DNA of 64,000 bases. It comes from Andreprevotia sp. IGB-42 (GTDB lineage: Bacteria; Pseudomonadota; Gammaproteobacteria; Burkholderiales; Chitinibacteraceae). A model generated the notes under the pieces. That model was given only the letters and a program-made list of their open reading frames with translations. It made no database searches and was not told the DNA's origin. Location of the stretch: positions 186,001 through 250,000 of the forward strand of contig NZ_WXTX01000003.1 in assembly GCF_009848685.1 (NCBI RefSeq). The letters are read 5' to 3'. Below, in pieces: positions 10,698-20,800 of this stretch (positions within the stretch are counted from its first letter, which is position 1; each line of letters opens with the position of its first letter). A program made the translations under genes and the position numbers.

Positions 10698-11249
10698 CTA
10701 TGGGCTTGCCCGGGCCGCGCGGCGTATCACTTCCTGACGCATCGCGGCAAATTGCTCGCCGAGCTGGCTCTTGATCATGTCGACGCCAAAACTGGCCATC
10801 AGGCTGGAACCGGGCATCCATTCGGCGCGGTAGCTTACCACGGTATCGTGCCCCTGCTGCGACAGCGTGGAAACGCTTTGCAACTGGCCGGCATTGCCGC
10901 CCACTGCACGCGAATCGATTTCCGATACCGGCTTGAGCAGCACCTCGCGCACCGACTCAAAAGGCAGATCGAAAAAACCGACATGCACGCTGCCATGCTG
11001 GCTGACAGTCAACTTGTCGCCATCGCGCTGCATCACGCGGCTTTGTGCCAGGCGCGGCATGAATTCGGCCATATGGTCAAAATCGACCAGCACCTGCCAT
11101 ACCTGCTCGCGCGTCGCTTGCGTGGTAAACGCGGCAGAAATCACCACCTTGTCGCCATCACGGTGTGCATCCACCTGCACCGGCGGCTCGCTGGCCTGTG
11201 CCAGCCAGCTGCAGCAAACCAGTATCAGACAGGGCAGCAAATGCTTCAT
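10698..11249 (-). CDS. Secreted SRPBCC (START-like) domain protein
   Basis: A 183-residue protein with a clear signal peptide (MKHLLPCLILVCCSWLAQA). One SRPBCC/polyketide-cyclase-like domain follows (TREQVWQVLVDFDHMAEFMP through the C-terminal amphipathic helix). The fold provides a deep hydrophobic ligand cavity, and family members bind lipids or small hydrophobic molecules, but the ligand here is unknown. The start overlaps the stop of the PilZ gene (ATGA), so the two are translationally coupled. Export suggests an envelope-lipid role, which would suit the neighbouring ArnD-like deacetylase; that link is an inference. Confidence 0.8.
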   Translation of the reverse strand: MKHLLPCLILVCCSWLAQASEPPVQVDAHRDGDKVVISAAFTTQATREQVWQVLVDFDHMAEFMPRLAQSRVMQRDGDKLTVSQHGSVHVGFFDLPFESVREVLLKPVSEIDSRAVGGNAGQLQSVSTLSQQGHDTVVSYRAEWMPGSSLMASFGVDMIKSQLGEQFAAMRQEVIRRAARASP

Positions 11250-11566
11250 CGGACAATCTCGCTGATTTCCAGGCCCAGTTCATACAGGCCACTGCCCGCC
11301 TCGACTTCGTGGCAGCGCACCACGCGCACGCGTGCAGTCAGCGGTGCGGCAAGGCCACCACCCTGCCGCGGCGGCATCACGCAGACCTCCAGTTCTTCGT
11401 TCGGGCGCGGCACGAAGATGCTGCGTATGGTCATGCCAGTGACACTCAGATCGATACAGTCGCCGTAATACGACAGGCCCAGCTCCAGCGTACGGATGCG
11501 GGCCTGGCATTTCACCGGTATCCGGACCGCGCTGCGCTGATCCTGAGCGCGCAAACCTGAGCGCAT
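11246..11566 (-). CDS. PilZ-domain protein (c-di-GMP receptor)
   Basis: A 106-residue stand-alone PilZ domain. The two c-di-GMP motifs are present: the arginine-containing N-terminal switch (QRSAVRIPV, residues about 10-18) and IDLSVTGM, which fits D/NxSxxG. Binding is therefore plausible. A strong AGGAGAGGGG site precedes the ATG. The next gene overlaps its stop by four bases. It sits 85 bases downstream of gspE, so a link to type II secretion control is possible but unproven. Confidence 0.87.
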   Translation of the reverse strand: MRSGLRAQDQRSAVRIPVKCQARIRTLELGLSYYGDCIDLSVTGMTIRSIFVPRPNEELEVCVMPPRQGGGLAAPLTARVRVVRCHEVEAGSGLYELGLEISEIVR

Positions 11567-11651
11567 TCCCCTCTCCTGATCATTCCGTTGCGCGAACCAC
11601 TATACGCGAGCAACCCTCCTGACTGCGGCCAAGCCGACAGCCGAGCACGCA

Positions 11652-13121
11652 CTAGACGTCCCGCGTAACGCGCCAGACTTCTTCCAGGCTGGTTTGCCCG
11701 CCAGCCGCCCGGCGTACGCCATCCTGTCGCAGCGACAGCATGCCGTGCGCGGCGGCGTAGCGTTTCAGCTCCTGCTCGGCACCTTGCGCATGGATCATGC
11801 CCTGCAATTCGGCATCCACCACGAACAATTCATACAGCCCCGTACGGCCGCGGTAGCCGCTCTGCTTGCATTCGGCGCACCCAACACTCTGGTATACCGT
11901 TGTATGCGCGGGCAGGCCGATTTCGGCCGCCTCCTCCGCCGTCAATACATGCTGTGTCTTGCATACCGGGCAAAGCGTGCGTGCCAGCCGCTGCGCCAGC
12001 ACGCCCAGCAACGACGACGACAGCAGGAACGGCTCCACGCCCATGTCGATCAGCCGGGTCACGGCACTGGCCGCATCGTTGGTATGCAGCGTGGCCAGCA
12101 CCAGGTGGCCGGTCAGCGATGCCTGCACGGCAATTTGCGCCGTTTCCAGATCGCGGATTTCGCCGATCATGATCACATCCGGGTCCTGGCGCAGGATGGC
12201 GCGCAAGGCACGGGCAAAGCTCATGTCGATGCGCGGGTTGACCTGGGTCTGCCCCACGCCGTCCAGATCGTATTCGATCGGGTCTTCTACCGTCATGATA
12301 TTGCTGCGGCTGGCATCCATGCGCGACAGCGCCGCATACAGCGTGGTGGTCTTGCCCGAGCCGGTCGGCCCGGTCACCAGGATGATGCCGTGCGGCTGCT
12401 GCAGCAGTTTTTCCAACCCGATCAGCGTATCGCCAACCATGCCGAGCTTTTCCAGGTTCAGGCGGCCGGCGGATTTGTCCAGCAGGCGCAACACCACACG
12501 CTCGCCGTGACCGGTGGGCAGCGTGGATACCCGCACGTCTACCGGGCGGCCGGCAATGCGCAAGGTGATGCGGCCATCCTGCGGCAGGCGTTTTTCCGCG
12601 ATATCGAGGCCAGCCATCACCTTGATGCGCGATACCAGCGCACCATGCAGCGCACGGTTGGGTTCGAGCACATCACGCAACTGCCCATCCACGCGGAAAC
12701 GCACTACCGAGCGTGTTTCGAACGGCTCGATATGCAGGTCGGATGCACCTTCGCGCAGCGATTCGGTCAGCAAGGCGTTGATCAGGCGGATGATGGGCGC
12801 ATCGCCTTCGGCTTCCAGCAAATCCTCCACCGCCGGCATTTCCTGTGCCAGCCGCGACAGATCGATATGGTGTTCCAGATCGCCCGCCACCGTGGATGAA
12901 TGCGCACCTTCGCCGCTGAACAGGCCACCCAGACGCGTTTCGAACTCGCTGGCATCCAGCAGAACGATATCGAGCGGGCGCGCCGCCAGCCGGCGCACCT
13001 CATTCAGCGCAGACAATGCCGCACCCTTGCGCATCCACACCTGTACGGACTGCTCGCCCTGCTCTACATCCACCACCCCGTGCTCGCGCGCAAAGTGGTA
13101 AGGCACCAGGCGCGCACTCAT
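11652..13121 (-). CDS. gspE: Type II secretion system ATPase GspE
   Basis: Cytoplasmic hexameric ATPase that powers pseudopilus assembly. The 489-residue product has an N-terminal domain for contact with GspL, the N2 domain (ASDLHIEPFE) and Walker A GPTGSGKTTT. An Asp box, Walker B (IMIGEIRD), the His box (ATLHTNDA) and the C-terminal tetracysteine zinc site (CPVC...CAEC) follow. Length fits the family. The start overlaps the gspD stop by four bases, so the gspC-gspD-gspE genes form one operon. The remaining pseudopilin genes lie about 31 kb away. Confidence 0.97.
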   Translation of the reverse strand: MSARLVPYHFAREHGVVDVEQGEQSVQVWMRKGAALSALNEVRRLAARPLDIVLLDASEFETRLGGLFSGEGAHSSTVAGDLEHHIDLSRLAQEMPAVEDLLEAEGDAPIIRLINALLTESLREGASDLHIEPFETRSVVRFRVDGQLRDVLEPNRALHGALVSRIKVMAGLDIAEKRLPQDGRITLRIAGRPVDVRVSTLPTGHGERVVLRLLDKSAGRLNLEKLGMVGDTLIGLEKLLQQPHGIILVTGPTGSGKTTTLYAALSRMDASRSNIMTVEDPIEYDLDGVGQTQVNPRIDMSFARALRAILRQDPDVIMIGEIRDLETAQIAVQASLTGHLVLATLHTNDAASAVTRLIDMGVEPFLLSSSLLGVLAQRLARTLCPVCKTQHVLTAEEAAEIGLPAHTTVYQSVGCAECKQSGYRGRTGLYELFVVDAELQGMIHAQGAEQELKRYAAAHGMLSLRQDGVRRAAGGQTSLEEVWRVTRDV

Positions 13122-15262
13122 GGCTTGACCGGGTTAGCCACGGTGGGCGCCGGGGCCGGGACAGGAGCCGGCGCGGGCATCACATCCACCTGCGGCGCCA
13201 GTTGCACCTTGGGCAGATCAGGCAGACCGAAGCGCGATGGCATCTCGTAATTACCCTGCTCGTTGCGCAGGTATTGATAGCGCTCATTGGAGAGTGCGCG
13301 GCTGGCATCGCCATCGCGCAATACCACCGGGCGCAGGAACACCATCAGGTTGGTTTTCTGCCACTGGCGGGTGTCGTAACGGAACAGCGTACCCAAGCCC
13401 GGAATATCACCCAGCCCCGGAATCTTGTTGCTGCCGTTGGAGAGCTTGTCTTCGATCAGGCCGCCCAGCACGATGATCTGGCCGTTATCCACCAGCACCT
13501 TAGATTCGATGGCGCGCTTGGTGGTGGCAATGCCGGCGCCGCTGGTTTTCACCGTATCGTCGATATCGGATACTTCCTGGTACACGCTGAGCGTGATGCT
13601 GCCGCCTTCGGATACCTGTGGCTTGATCTTCAGCGTGATGCCGATGTCCTTGCGCTCCACCGTGGTGAACGGATTGGGGTTGCTGCCGGTTGATGACTGC
13701 GTGCCGGTCACGATGGGAATGTTCTTGCCCACCATGATCTGCGCCTCTTCGTTATCCAGCGTCAGCAGGTTGGGCGTGGACAGGATGTTGGCGTTGCCGG
13801 TGTTCTGCAGCGCGGTAGCCAGGATACCCAGCGTGGGCGTCTTGCCGGTCTCGGAGAACGGGTTGCCGTTGACGATGCCGAAAGTGCCACCAGTACCCAG
13901 CGCGGTCGGGTCCTTGTTGATTACCGCGCCGATGATGTTGGACAGGCTGTTAGTCAACAGGCCGAGCGAACTGAAACCGATGCCTGCCACATTGTCGTTG
14001 CCGCCCCCCAGCAGCCATTGCACGCCGAATTCCCCCACCTTGGAGACATTCACTTCGGCAATCATCGCTTCCACATAGACCTGGGCGCGGCGCATGTCGA
14101 GCTTGTCCACCACGCTGCGCAGGTTATTGTAGACGTTCTCCGGCGCGGTCAGGATCAGCGCATTGGTCATCGGGTCGGCCTGGATCAGCACCGTTGCCCC
14201 GCCAACCTGTACGCTGCCGGCACTGCCGGTTGCAGCGGCATTGTTACCAGAGAAATTGGGCGTGGTCGATGCCGCGGCACCCGTGCCGGCACTACTGTTG
14301 CCACTGGACGAGGAAATCGACATATTGCTCAGCGTACTGCCCGTACTGGCGCTGCTGCCGGTGTCCTGGCCGGAAAGGATGCCACGCAACGTGGCGGCCA
14401 GCTTGGTGGCCTCGGCATTCTTCAGGTAGATCACATGGATATTGCCACCGGCCGCACCGGGCTGGTCCAGCACATCGATCAGCTTCCTGATCTGCTGCGC
14501 GTGCGCCTGGTTTTCACTGCGGACCAGCATGCTGTTGGTGCGCACGTCCGGCACCACCACGCTGCGCTTGACGCCGTCGGATGCGGTGGGTGCGGACTGA
14601 CCGGTCTGCACCGACAGTTCCGGCATCAGCCGGCCCAGCGTCTGCGCGATATCCAGCGCCGATGCATACTTGAGCTTGATCGGGAACATCTCGCCATTGG
14701 GCGGCTGATCAATGTTGCGGATGATCTGGTCCAGCCGCGTGATGTTGTCCGCGTAATCAGTGATCACCAGCGCATTGCCGGGCACATAGGCGGCAATGGC
14801 GTTGTTGGGCGAGATCAGCGGCCGCAGGATGGGCACCATCTGGTTGGCCGACTCATATTGCAGCGGAAACACCTGCGTGACGATGCGGTCGCCCGACACC
14901 TTGTTCGCGCGCGAAACTGTGGCACTGTAGTGCTGCTTGGCATCCGCCTCGGGCAGGATGCGCACCAGGTTGCCCTTCTCCACCGCGGTAAAGCCTTGCT
15001 GGCGCAATGCAGCCAGCAAGATGGGATAGACCGCGGATTTATCCACCGGCTGTGATGAAACGATGTTGATCGTCCCCTTCACACGCGGATCAATGATGAA
15101 ATTCTTGCCGGAAATCAGGCCGACAGCCCGCACCGTTGATTCGATATCGGCATTGACGAAATTGAGCGTCATCCGGTCGTCTGCAGACCATGCGCTGGCG
15201 GCAAAACAGCCGCTCAGCATCAGGGCCACAAGGGAACGCTTTAGGGAAAGCTTCATTGCCAT
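13118..15262 (-). CDS. gspD: Type II secretion system secretin GspD
   Basis: Outer-membrane multimeric channel of the type II system. The 714-residue precursor has a signal peptide ending SAWSA, the N0-N3 periplasmic domains and the secretin core (VPIVTGTQSS, VERKDIGITLKIKPQ, LGGLIEDK). A Ser/Gly/Ala/Thr-rich low-complexity insert lies within N3 (about residues 300-345). The C-terminal S-domain is short and Pro-rich. Two ATGs (15262, 15256) are possible; both leave a normal signal peptide. The start is interleaved with the gspC stop (TGAGAATG), indicating coupling. Confidence 0.96.
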   Translation of the reverse strand: MAMKLSLKRSLVALMLSGCFAASAWSADDRMTLNFVNADIESTVRAVGLISGKNFIIDPRVKGTINIVSSQPVDKSAVYPILLAALRQQGFTAVEKGNLVRILPEADAKQHYSATVSRANKVSGDRIVTQVFPLQYESANQMVPILRPLISPNNAIAAYVPGNALVITDYADNITRLDQIIRNIDQPPNGEMFPIKLKYASALDIAQTLGRLMPELSVQTGQSAPTASDGVKRSVVVPDVRTNSMLVRSENQAHAQQIRKLIDVLDQPGAAGGNIHVIYLKNAEATKLAATLRGILSGQDTGSSASTGSTLSNMSISSSSGNSSAGTGAAASTTPNFSGNNAAATGSAGSVQVGGATVLIQADPMTNALILTAPENVYNNLRSVVDKLDMRRAQVYVEAMIAEVNVSKVGEFGVQWLLGGGNDNVAGIGFSSLGLLTNSLSNIIGAVINKDPTALGTGGTFGIVNGNPFSETGKTPTLGILATALQNTGNANILSTPNLLTLDNEEAQIMVGKNIPIVTGTQSSTGSNPNPFTTVERKDIGITLKIKPQVSEGGSITLSVYQEVSDIDDTVKTSGAGIATTKRAIESKVLVDNGQIIVLGGLIEDKLSNGSNKIPGLGDIPGLGTLFRYDTRQWQKTNLMVFLRPVVLRDGDASRALSNERYQYLRNEQGNYEMPSRFGLPDLPKVQLAPQVDVMPAPAPVPAPAPTVANPVKP

Positions 15263-15264
15263 TC

Positions 15265-16104
15265 TCAAGGTTGAATCTGATATCGCAGCTGCACCGGGTT
15301 ATCGTGGCGCTGAACGATCAACGCCACCTGGCTCTGCTGGCTGAATACCGTATAGAGGAAGGAAATCTCGGAGAGCTGGGTGAGCGGCTTGCCGTTCACG
15401 CTCTTGATCACGTCGCCGTTCTGCAGGTTGAGTACCTTGGCAAACGGCTGCTGCGCCACGTTATCGATCTGCAGGCCACCATCCTTGGCCAGTGCCAGGC
15501 CCTTGGCCCAGTCGGCGATATTGCCGGTCTGCATGGCAGCGGCCATCTGACCGCGCGCAATGGTGACCGGCAACGCATCCACCGGCGCAGGCTCGCCACT
15601 GCGTGGCGCCACCGGTGCGGCAACATTGCCCCCTTGCAGGTTGACCGGGCTGCCACCCGCCGGCTGTGCCAGCAGGATATCTTCACGCACCCCATTGCGT
15701 TCTATCTGTGCATGATCGCTGGCCACGCGTACCAGCTTCACCCCCGGCTGCAGCTCGGCACCCACGCGCACAGCAACGCTGCTGGCCTCAATACCGGAGA
15801 AAATCGCCACGCTCTCCCTGTCGTTGCCGGCAAACACCGCCAGCAATTGTGCAGATAGCGTGCTGGCCTGGGGTTCGGCGCTGGCCTGCGCGGCACCGAA
15901 CCACTGCTGTGCACGGGTCCATGGCAGCTCCACCGCCTTGGGCGGCAATGCGGCTGGTGTGAGCCGCAAGGTATTGCCGCGTGCACCGGGCACTTGCCAG
16001 AAGAGGCCCGCCAGTACCCAGGCAATCGCAATGACTGTACAGGCTTCCAGTACGCGTACGAGTGTATGGAAGCGGATTGAAGTCAGTGGGGAAAACGGTT
16101 TCAC
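15265..16104 (-). CDS. gspC: Type II secretion system protein GspC
   Basis: Inner-membrane protein that links the cytoplasmic assembly platform to GspD and helps select substrates. The 279-residue product has a short cytoplasmic tail and one membrane helix (about residues 18-36). The homology region (about 60-170) and a C-terminal PDZ-like domain (about 190-279, with NGDVIKSVNGKPLTQLSE) follow. The longest open frame begins at a GTG without an obvious Shine-Dalgarno, so the start is provisional. It is first in gspC-gspD-gspE. The 150 bases upstream also hold the tRNA promoter facing the other way. Confidence 0.93.
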   Translation of the reverse strand: MKPFSPLTSIRFHTLVRVLEACTVIAIAWVLAGLFWQVPGARGNTLRLTPAALPPKAVELPWTRAQQWFGAAQASAEPQASTLSAQLLAVFAGNDRESVAIFSGIEASSVAVRVGAELQPGVKLVRVASDHAQIERNGVREDILLAQPAGGSPVNLQGGNVAAPVAPRSGEPAPVDALPVTIARGQMAAAMQTGNIADWAKGLALAKDGGLQIDNVAQQPFAKVLNLQNGDVIKSVNGKPLTQLSEISFLYTVFSQQSQVALIVQRHDNPVQLRYQIQP

Positions 16105-16207
16105 GGACAGGGTTTCAGTTCGATGTCAGGCAAGAGTTGCAGTGTATAACGCAACCGCCCATGACGGACTATTGCAGCAGGAAATTCACAAAAGTTGCGG
16201 AAAGCTG

Positions 16208-16236
16208 TTGACGACCAAAAACCCGCATGGTTTAAT
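16208..16236 (+). promoter_or_regulatory. tRNA operon promoter
   Basis: TTGACG, exactly 17 bases, then TTTAAT, followed by a GC-rich discriminator (TCGGCC) typical of stringently controlled stable-RNA promoters. The tRNA begins 18 bases after the -10. Confidence 0.75.
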
Positions 16237-16254
16237 TCGGCCTCTCTCGACGAG

Positions 16255-16330
16255 GGGTGGTTAGCTCAGTAGGTAGAGCGTCTGCCTTACACGCAGAATG
16301 TCGGCGGTTCGATCCCGTCACCACCCACCA
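16255..16330 (+). tRNA. tRNA-Val (anticodon TAC)
   Basis: A 76-base cloverleaf. The acceptor stem GGGTGGT pairs with ACCACCC. The anticodon loop CTTACAC has TAC at 16288-16290, and GGTTCGATCCC forms the T-arm. The CCA end is encoded. It reads GUA/GUG valine codons. Confidence 0.97.
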
Positions 16331-16366
16331 ATAACCTAGGTTATCGGGCACGTTGAGAACCGCTGC

Positions 16367-16443
16367 GGAGCGGTAGTTCAGTTGGTTAGAATACCGGCCT
16401 GTCACGCCGGGGGTCGCGGGTTCGAGTCCCGTCCGCTCCGCCA
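16367..16443 (+). tRNA. tRNA-Asp (anticodon GTC)
   Basis: A 77-base cloverleaf. The acceptor GGAGCGG pairs with CCGCTCC, with discriminator G and encoded CCA. The anticodon loop CTGTCAC has GTC at 16401-16403. It lies 36 bases after tRNA-Val and is probably co-transcribed with it. No clear terminator was seen behind it. Confidence 0.97.
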
Positions 16444-16561
16444 GCATCACCAAGCAGTTCCCCTCTGAGTCCCCCCGAAGTTAAATTCCTGTTGATCGCT
16501 TGATGCCAAGCGCGGTCAGTCCCGCTACACTGTGCATCGTGTACATTGATCCACCTACGGC

Positions 16562-17830
16562 ATGACCTCGTCAGCAAGCAACGCCACGCCGCCATCTGCA
16601 TACATCCGCCATCTGCCATTGGGCATAGGCGCGTTGCTGCTGCTCGTGATTAGCGTGCTGGCCTATTCCAGCATGGGCATCTGGCTGATCGGGTGCGAAC
16701 TCGGTGTACTGGCCTGCCTGGGCTACGCGCTCTACCTGCGCCAGCCAGACGGGGAAAAGCAGCCGGAGATCAATGCGCTGGCTATGCCCACCGAATTTGC
16801 CATCGAAAAAACCACCGATATCTACGCCTGCCTGCCCGACCTGATCTGGCTGATCGACCATGGCACGCGCGAGGTCACGCCGCTGAACAAGACCAGCGCA
16901 TCGCACCACCCTTCCACGCAAAGCAACCAGGTCAAGCTATCGGCATTGTTGCCGGCGCGCATTGCCCGCCAGTATCTGGAAACGCTGATTGCCGTGCAGA
17001 GCAAGCAGGAAGCGCAGCAGTTTGAATACCAGCTCACCGGTGAAGATGGCAAGAACCGGGTATTCGAGGCCCGGCTGCAGCCGCGCTCGGTGAAGAACTG
17101 CGTGGCGCTGATCCGCGATATCACGCACCTGAAAGACACGGAAGAAGCACTGTTCAACCAGCAGCTCTTCGTGCACCAGATCATCGATTCCAGCCCCAAC
17201 CTGATTTACGTACGCGACAAGCACGGCCGCTTCCTGCTGGTGAACCGCGCTACGCAGGCCACGTTGGGCCATGAACTGCTGATGCAATCGCACATGGGCA
17301 TCGGTGAAGACGAACAGCCTTTCACGACCGGCGACAAGGAAGTACTGGAAGATGGCGCGACCATACGCATCGTCGACCATTGGACCTTGCCCAACGGCCG
17401 TACACACTGGTTCGACATCACCAAGCAGCCGCTGGTGCGCGAAGGAGACATCTATATCCTGTCCATCGCCATCGATATCAGCCACGTCAAGGCAGCCGAA
17501 GCTGCCCTTGCCGTAACCGATCCGCTGGCCGGTGATGTGGCGGATGCATTGCCGGTGGCGTTCATGCTGGTACGGGACGGCATTGTCGAATTTGCCAACC
17601 TGCTGGCGTGCGAGAAGCTCAATGCGCCGCCGTCGGCCATGCTGGGCCGCCCGCTCAGCGCTTTCACGCCCAATGCACAGGCTTTGCTCGACGGCAGCGC
17701 CAGTGAATTTGCCTGCACCCGATCCGGCAAACGCTGGCCTTGCGTGTGCAGAACCATCTCGCAAGGCGAGCGCAGCGCGCAATTGTTGATCCTGAAAGAG
17801 TTTCTGCCGGAAGTGCGATTGTCCGCGTGA
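16562..17830 (+). CDS. Membrane-anchored PAS-domain protein without a recognisable output domain
   Basis: A 422-residue protein with two adjacent N-terminal membrane helices (about residues 18-58). Three PAS-like segments follow (about 75-190, 195-310 and 320-415); the middle one, starting IDSSPNLIYVRDKHGRFLLVNR, is the most typical. No histidine-kinase, GGDEF, EAL or methyl-accepting domain follows the last segment, so its output is unknown. It could relay a signal by protein contact or be a degenerate sensor kinase. It ends 36 bases before hrpA, and a TAAAAT box in the gap suggests hrpA also has its own promoter. Confidence 0.75.
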   Translation: MTSSASNATPPSAYIRHLPLGIGALLLLVISVLAYSSMGIWLIGCELGVLACLGYALYLRQPDGEKQPEINALAMPTEFAIEKTTDIYACLPDLIWLIDHGTREVTPLNKTSASHHPSTQSNQVKLSALLPARIARQYLETLIAVQSKQEAQQFEYQLTGEDGKNRVFEARLQPRSVKNCVALIRDITHLKDTEEALFNQQLFVHQIIDSSPNLIYVRDKHGRFLLVNRATQATLGHELLMQSHMGIGEDEQPFTTGDKEVLEDGATIRIVDHWTLPNGRTHWFDITKQPLVREGDIYILSIAIDISHVKAAEAALAVTDPLAGDVADALPVAFMLVRDGIVEFANLLACEKLNAPPSAMLGRPLSAFTPNAQALLDGSASEFACTRSGKRWPCVCRTISQGERSAQLLILKEFLPEVRLSA

Positions 17831-17866
17831 TAAAATCGGCGCTGATCCCGCCCTACGCGCAGCCCG

Positions 17867-20800
17867 ATGTCCCTACCCAGCCTTGCCGAACTCTCCTCCC
17901 GCCTTGACCTGACCACCGCACGCGATCGCTGGGGCCTGGAAAAAAAACTGCACACCCTCAGCGAGCGGCTGGCCAGCGGCAAGCCGTCCGAGCGCATGCT
18001 GGGCGAACTCGACCGTGAGTTGGCCGCTGCAGCGGAAAAAACCGCCGGCCGGCGTGCGCGGCTGCCCAAGCCCGAGTTCGACGACAACCTACCCGTCAAC
18101 CAGAAGCGCGACGAGATCGCCGCCGCCATCCGCGACAACCAGGTGGTGATCATCTGTGGTGAAACCGGCTCGGGCAAGACCACGCAAATCCCCAAGATCT
18201 GCCTGGAACTGGGCCGCGGCGTGACCGGGCTGATCGGTCATACCCAGCCGCGCCGCCTGGCTGCGCGCTCCGTGGCCAGCCGCATTGCGCAGGAGCTCAA
18301 ATCCGAGCTGGGCAGCATCGTCGGCTTCAAGGTGCGCTTTACCGACAAATCCACCGGCGACAGCTATATCAAGCTGATGACCGACGGCATCTTGCTGGCG
18401 GAAACGATGTCGGACCGTTACCTCGCCAATTACGACACCATCATCGTTGACGAAGCGCACGAGCGCAGCCTGAATATCGACTTCCTGCTGGGTTTTCTGA
18501 AGCAGTTGCTGCCGCGCCGCCCGGATCTGAAAGTGATCGTCACATCGGCCACCATCGATGCCGACCGGTTCTCGAAACACTTCGATGGCGCGCCGGTGCT
18601 GGAAGTATCCGGCCGCACCTTCCCGGTGGAAGTCCGTTACGCACCGCTGCAAAGCCGCGATGAAGACGATGCCGAGATCGAGATGGAAGAAGCCATCGTG
18701 CGCGAAGTCGAGCACCTGTGGCGGCAGGATGGCGCCGGCGATGTGCTGGTGTTCCTGCCCGGCGAGCGCGAAATCCGCGAAACCGCCGAGGAATTCCGCC
18801 GCACGAAGCTCAAGGGGGCGGAAGTGATTCCGCTATTTGCACGGCTGTCCAACGAAGACCAGCAACGCATATTCCGCCCCGGCAATGGCCGGCGCGTGGT
18901 GCTGGCCACCAACGTGGCGGAAACCTCGCTCACCGTACCCGGCATCCGCTATGTGATCGATTCGGGACTGGCACGCATCAAGCGTTATTCGCCACGTGCC
19001 AAGGTAGAGCAACTGCAGATCGAGCCGATCTCGCAAGCCAGCGCGCGCCAGCGCTCCGGCCGTTGCGGCCGGGTTTCCAGTGGCATCTGCGTGCGCCTGT
19101 ATTCGGAAGACGATTTCAACCTGCGCCCCGGGTTTACCGATCCGGAAATCGTCCGCTCCAGCCTGGCAGCGGTGATCCTGCGCATGGCGGCGCTCAAGCT
19201 GGGCGTAGTCGACCAGTTTCCTTTCCTGGAAGCGCCATCGGGCAAGCTGATTGCCGACGGCTACGCACAGCTGCACGAGCTGGGCGCAGTAGACGACGTG
19301 AATGAACTCACCGCCACCGGCAAGCAACTGGCGCGCTTGCCGGTTGACCCACGACTGGGGCGCATGTTGCTGGCCGGGCATGAGAACCAATGCCTGAGCG
19401 AAATCCTCATCATCGCATCCGGCCTTTCAGTGCAGGACCCGCGTGACCGGCCGTTCGATGCGCGCGAGGCGGCAGACCGCGCACAGGCCAAGTTTACCGA
19501 CGAGAAATCCGATTTCCTCTCCTATCTGCATCTGTGGACGTTCTTCGAGCGTGCGCAGAACGAGAAGACCTCCAACAAGCAGTTGCTGACGCTGTGTCAC
19601 GACAATTTCCTCTCCTACCTGCGCATGCGCGAGTGGCGGGACCTGTATCGCCAACTGGCCGATACGGTGGAGGACCTGGAATGGCGCAGCAATGAAACCC
19701 CCGGCACCTACGAACAGATCCACAAGGCATTGATGGCCGGCCTGCTGGGCAGCCTGGGCATGAAGCAGCCGGAAAACGACGAATACCTGGGTGCACGCGG
19801 GCTGAAGTTCAGTATCTTCCCCGGCTCCTGCCTGAAAAAGGCGCGGCCCAAGTGGATCGTGGCCGGCAGCCTGGTGGAAACCACCAAGCTGTTCGGCCGC
19901 ACCGTAGCGGCCATCGAGCCCGAATGGGTCGAGCGCATTGCCGCCCACCTCACCAGCAAGCACTACTTCGAGCCGCACTGGGAGAAAGAGCGCGCCGAAG
20001 TGGTAGCGAGCGAGCGCGTCACGCTGTACGGGCTACCGATCGTGAACCGCCGCCGCGTGAACTACGGCCGCATCAACCCGGTGGAAGCACGCGAGATGTT
20101 CATCCGCGATGCACTGGTGCGCTTCAATTACAAGACCAACGCCAGGTTCTTTGATCACAATATCGGCTTGTTGCTGGAAATCGAAGAACTGGAGCACAAG
20201 GCACGTCGCCAGGACGTATTGGTGGATGAAGAAGCGCTGTACCAGTTCTTCGATACACTGATACCGGCCGATATCGTCGGCGGTGCGGGCTTTGAAGCGT
20301 GGCGCAAGAAGGCAGAGCAAGCCGACCCGCAGTTGCTGTTCCTGACGCGCGAATTCCTGATGAGCCATTCGGCCAGCAGCGTCACCGAGGATCAGTTTCC
20401 GCCGTTCTTCCGGCTGGCAGAGACCAAGCTGCCGCTGGCGTACCGCTTCGAGCCCGGCCATGCGCTCGATGGCGTGACCATCACGCTGCCGCTGCACCAG
20501 CTCAACCGCGTGAACCACGCCGTCTTCGACTGGCTGGTGCCCGGCATGCTGCGCGAGAAAATCACGCTGCTGGTCAAATCGCTGCCCAAGGCCATCCGCC
20601 GGCTGTGCGTGCCGGTGCCCGAATTTGCCACGCGCATGCTTACCGATCTGGAAAAAGCCGACCGCGAAGCACCGCTGCTGCCACAACTGGCGCAGGCGGT
20701 TACACGCGGCGTGGGCCAGCAGGTGAGTGCGGATGAGTTCGATACCAGCGATCTGCCGCTGCACCTGCAGATGAACTACCGCGTGGTGGATGACGGCGGG

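Noticed and set aside
11651-11662. ACTAGACGTC at the end of gspE as a possible operator
   Set aside because: Only one half of the palindrome is present and it overlaps the gspE stop codon.
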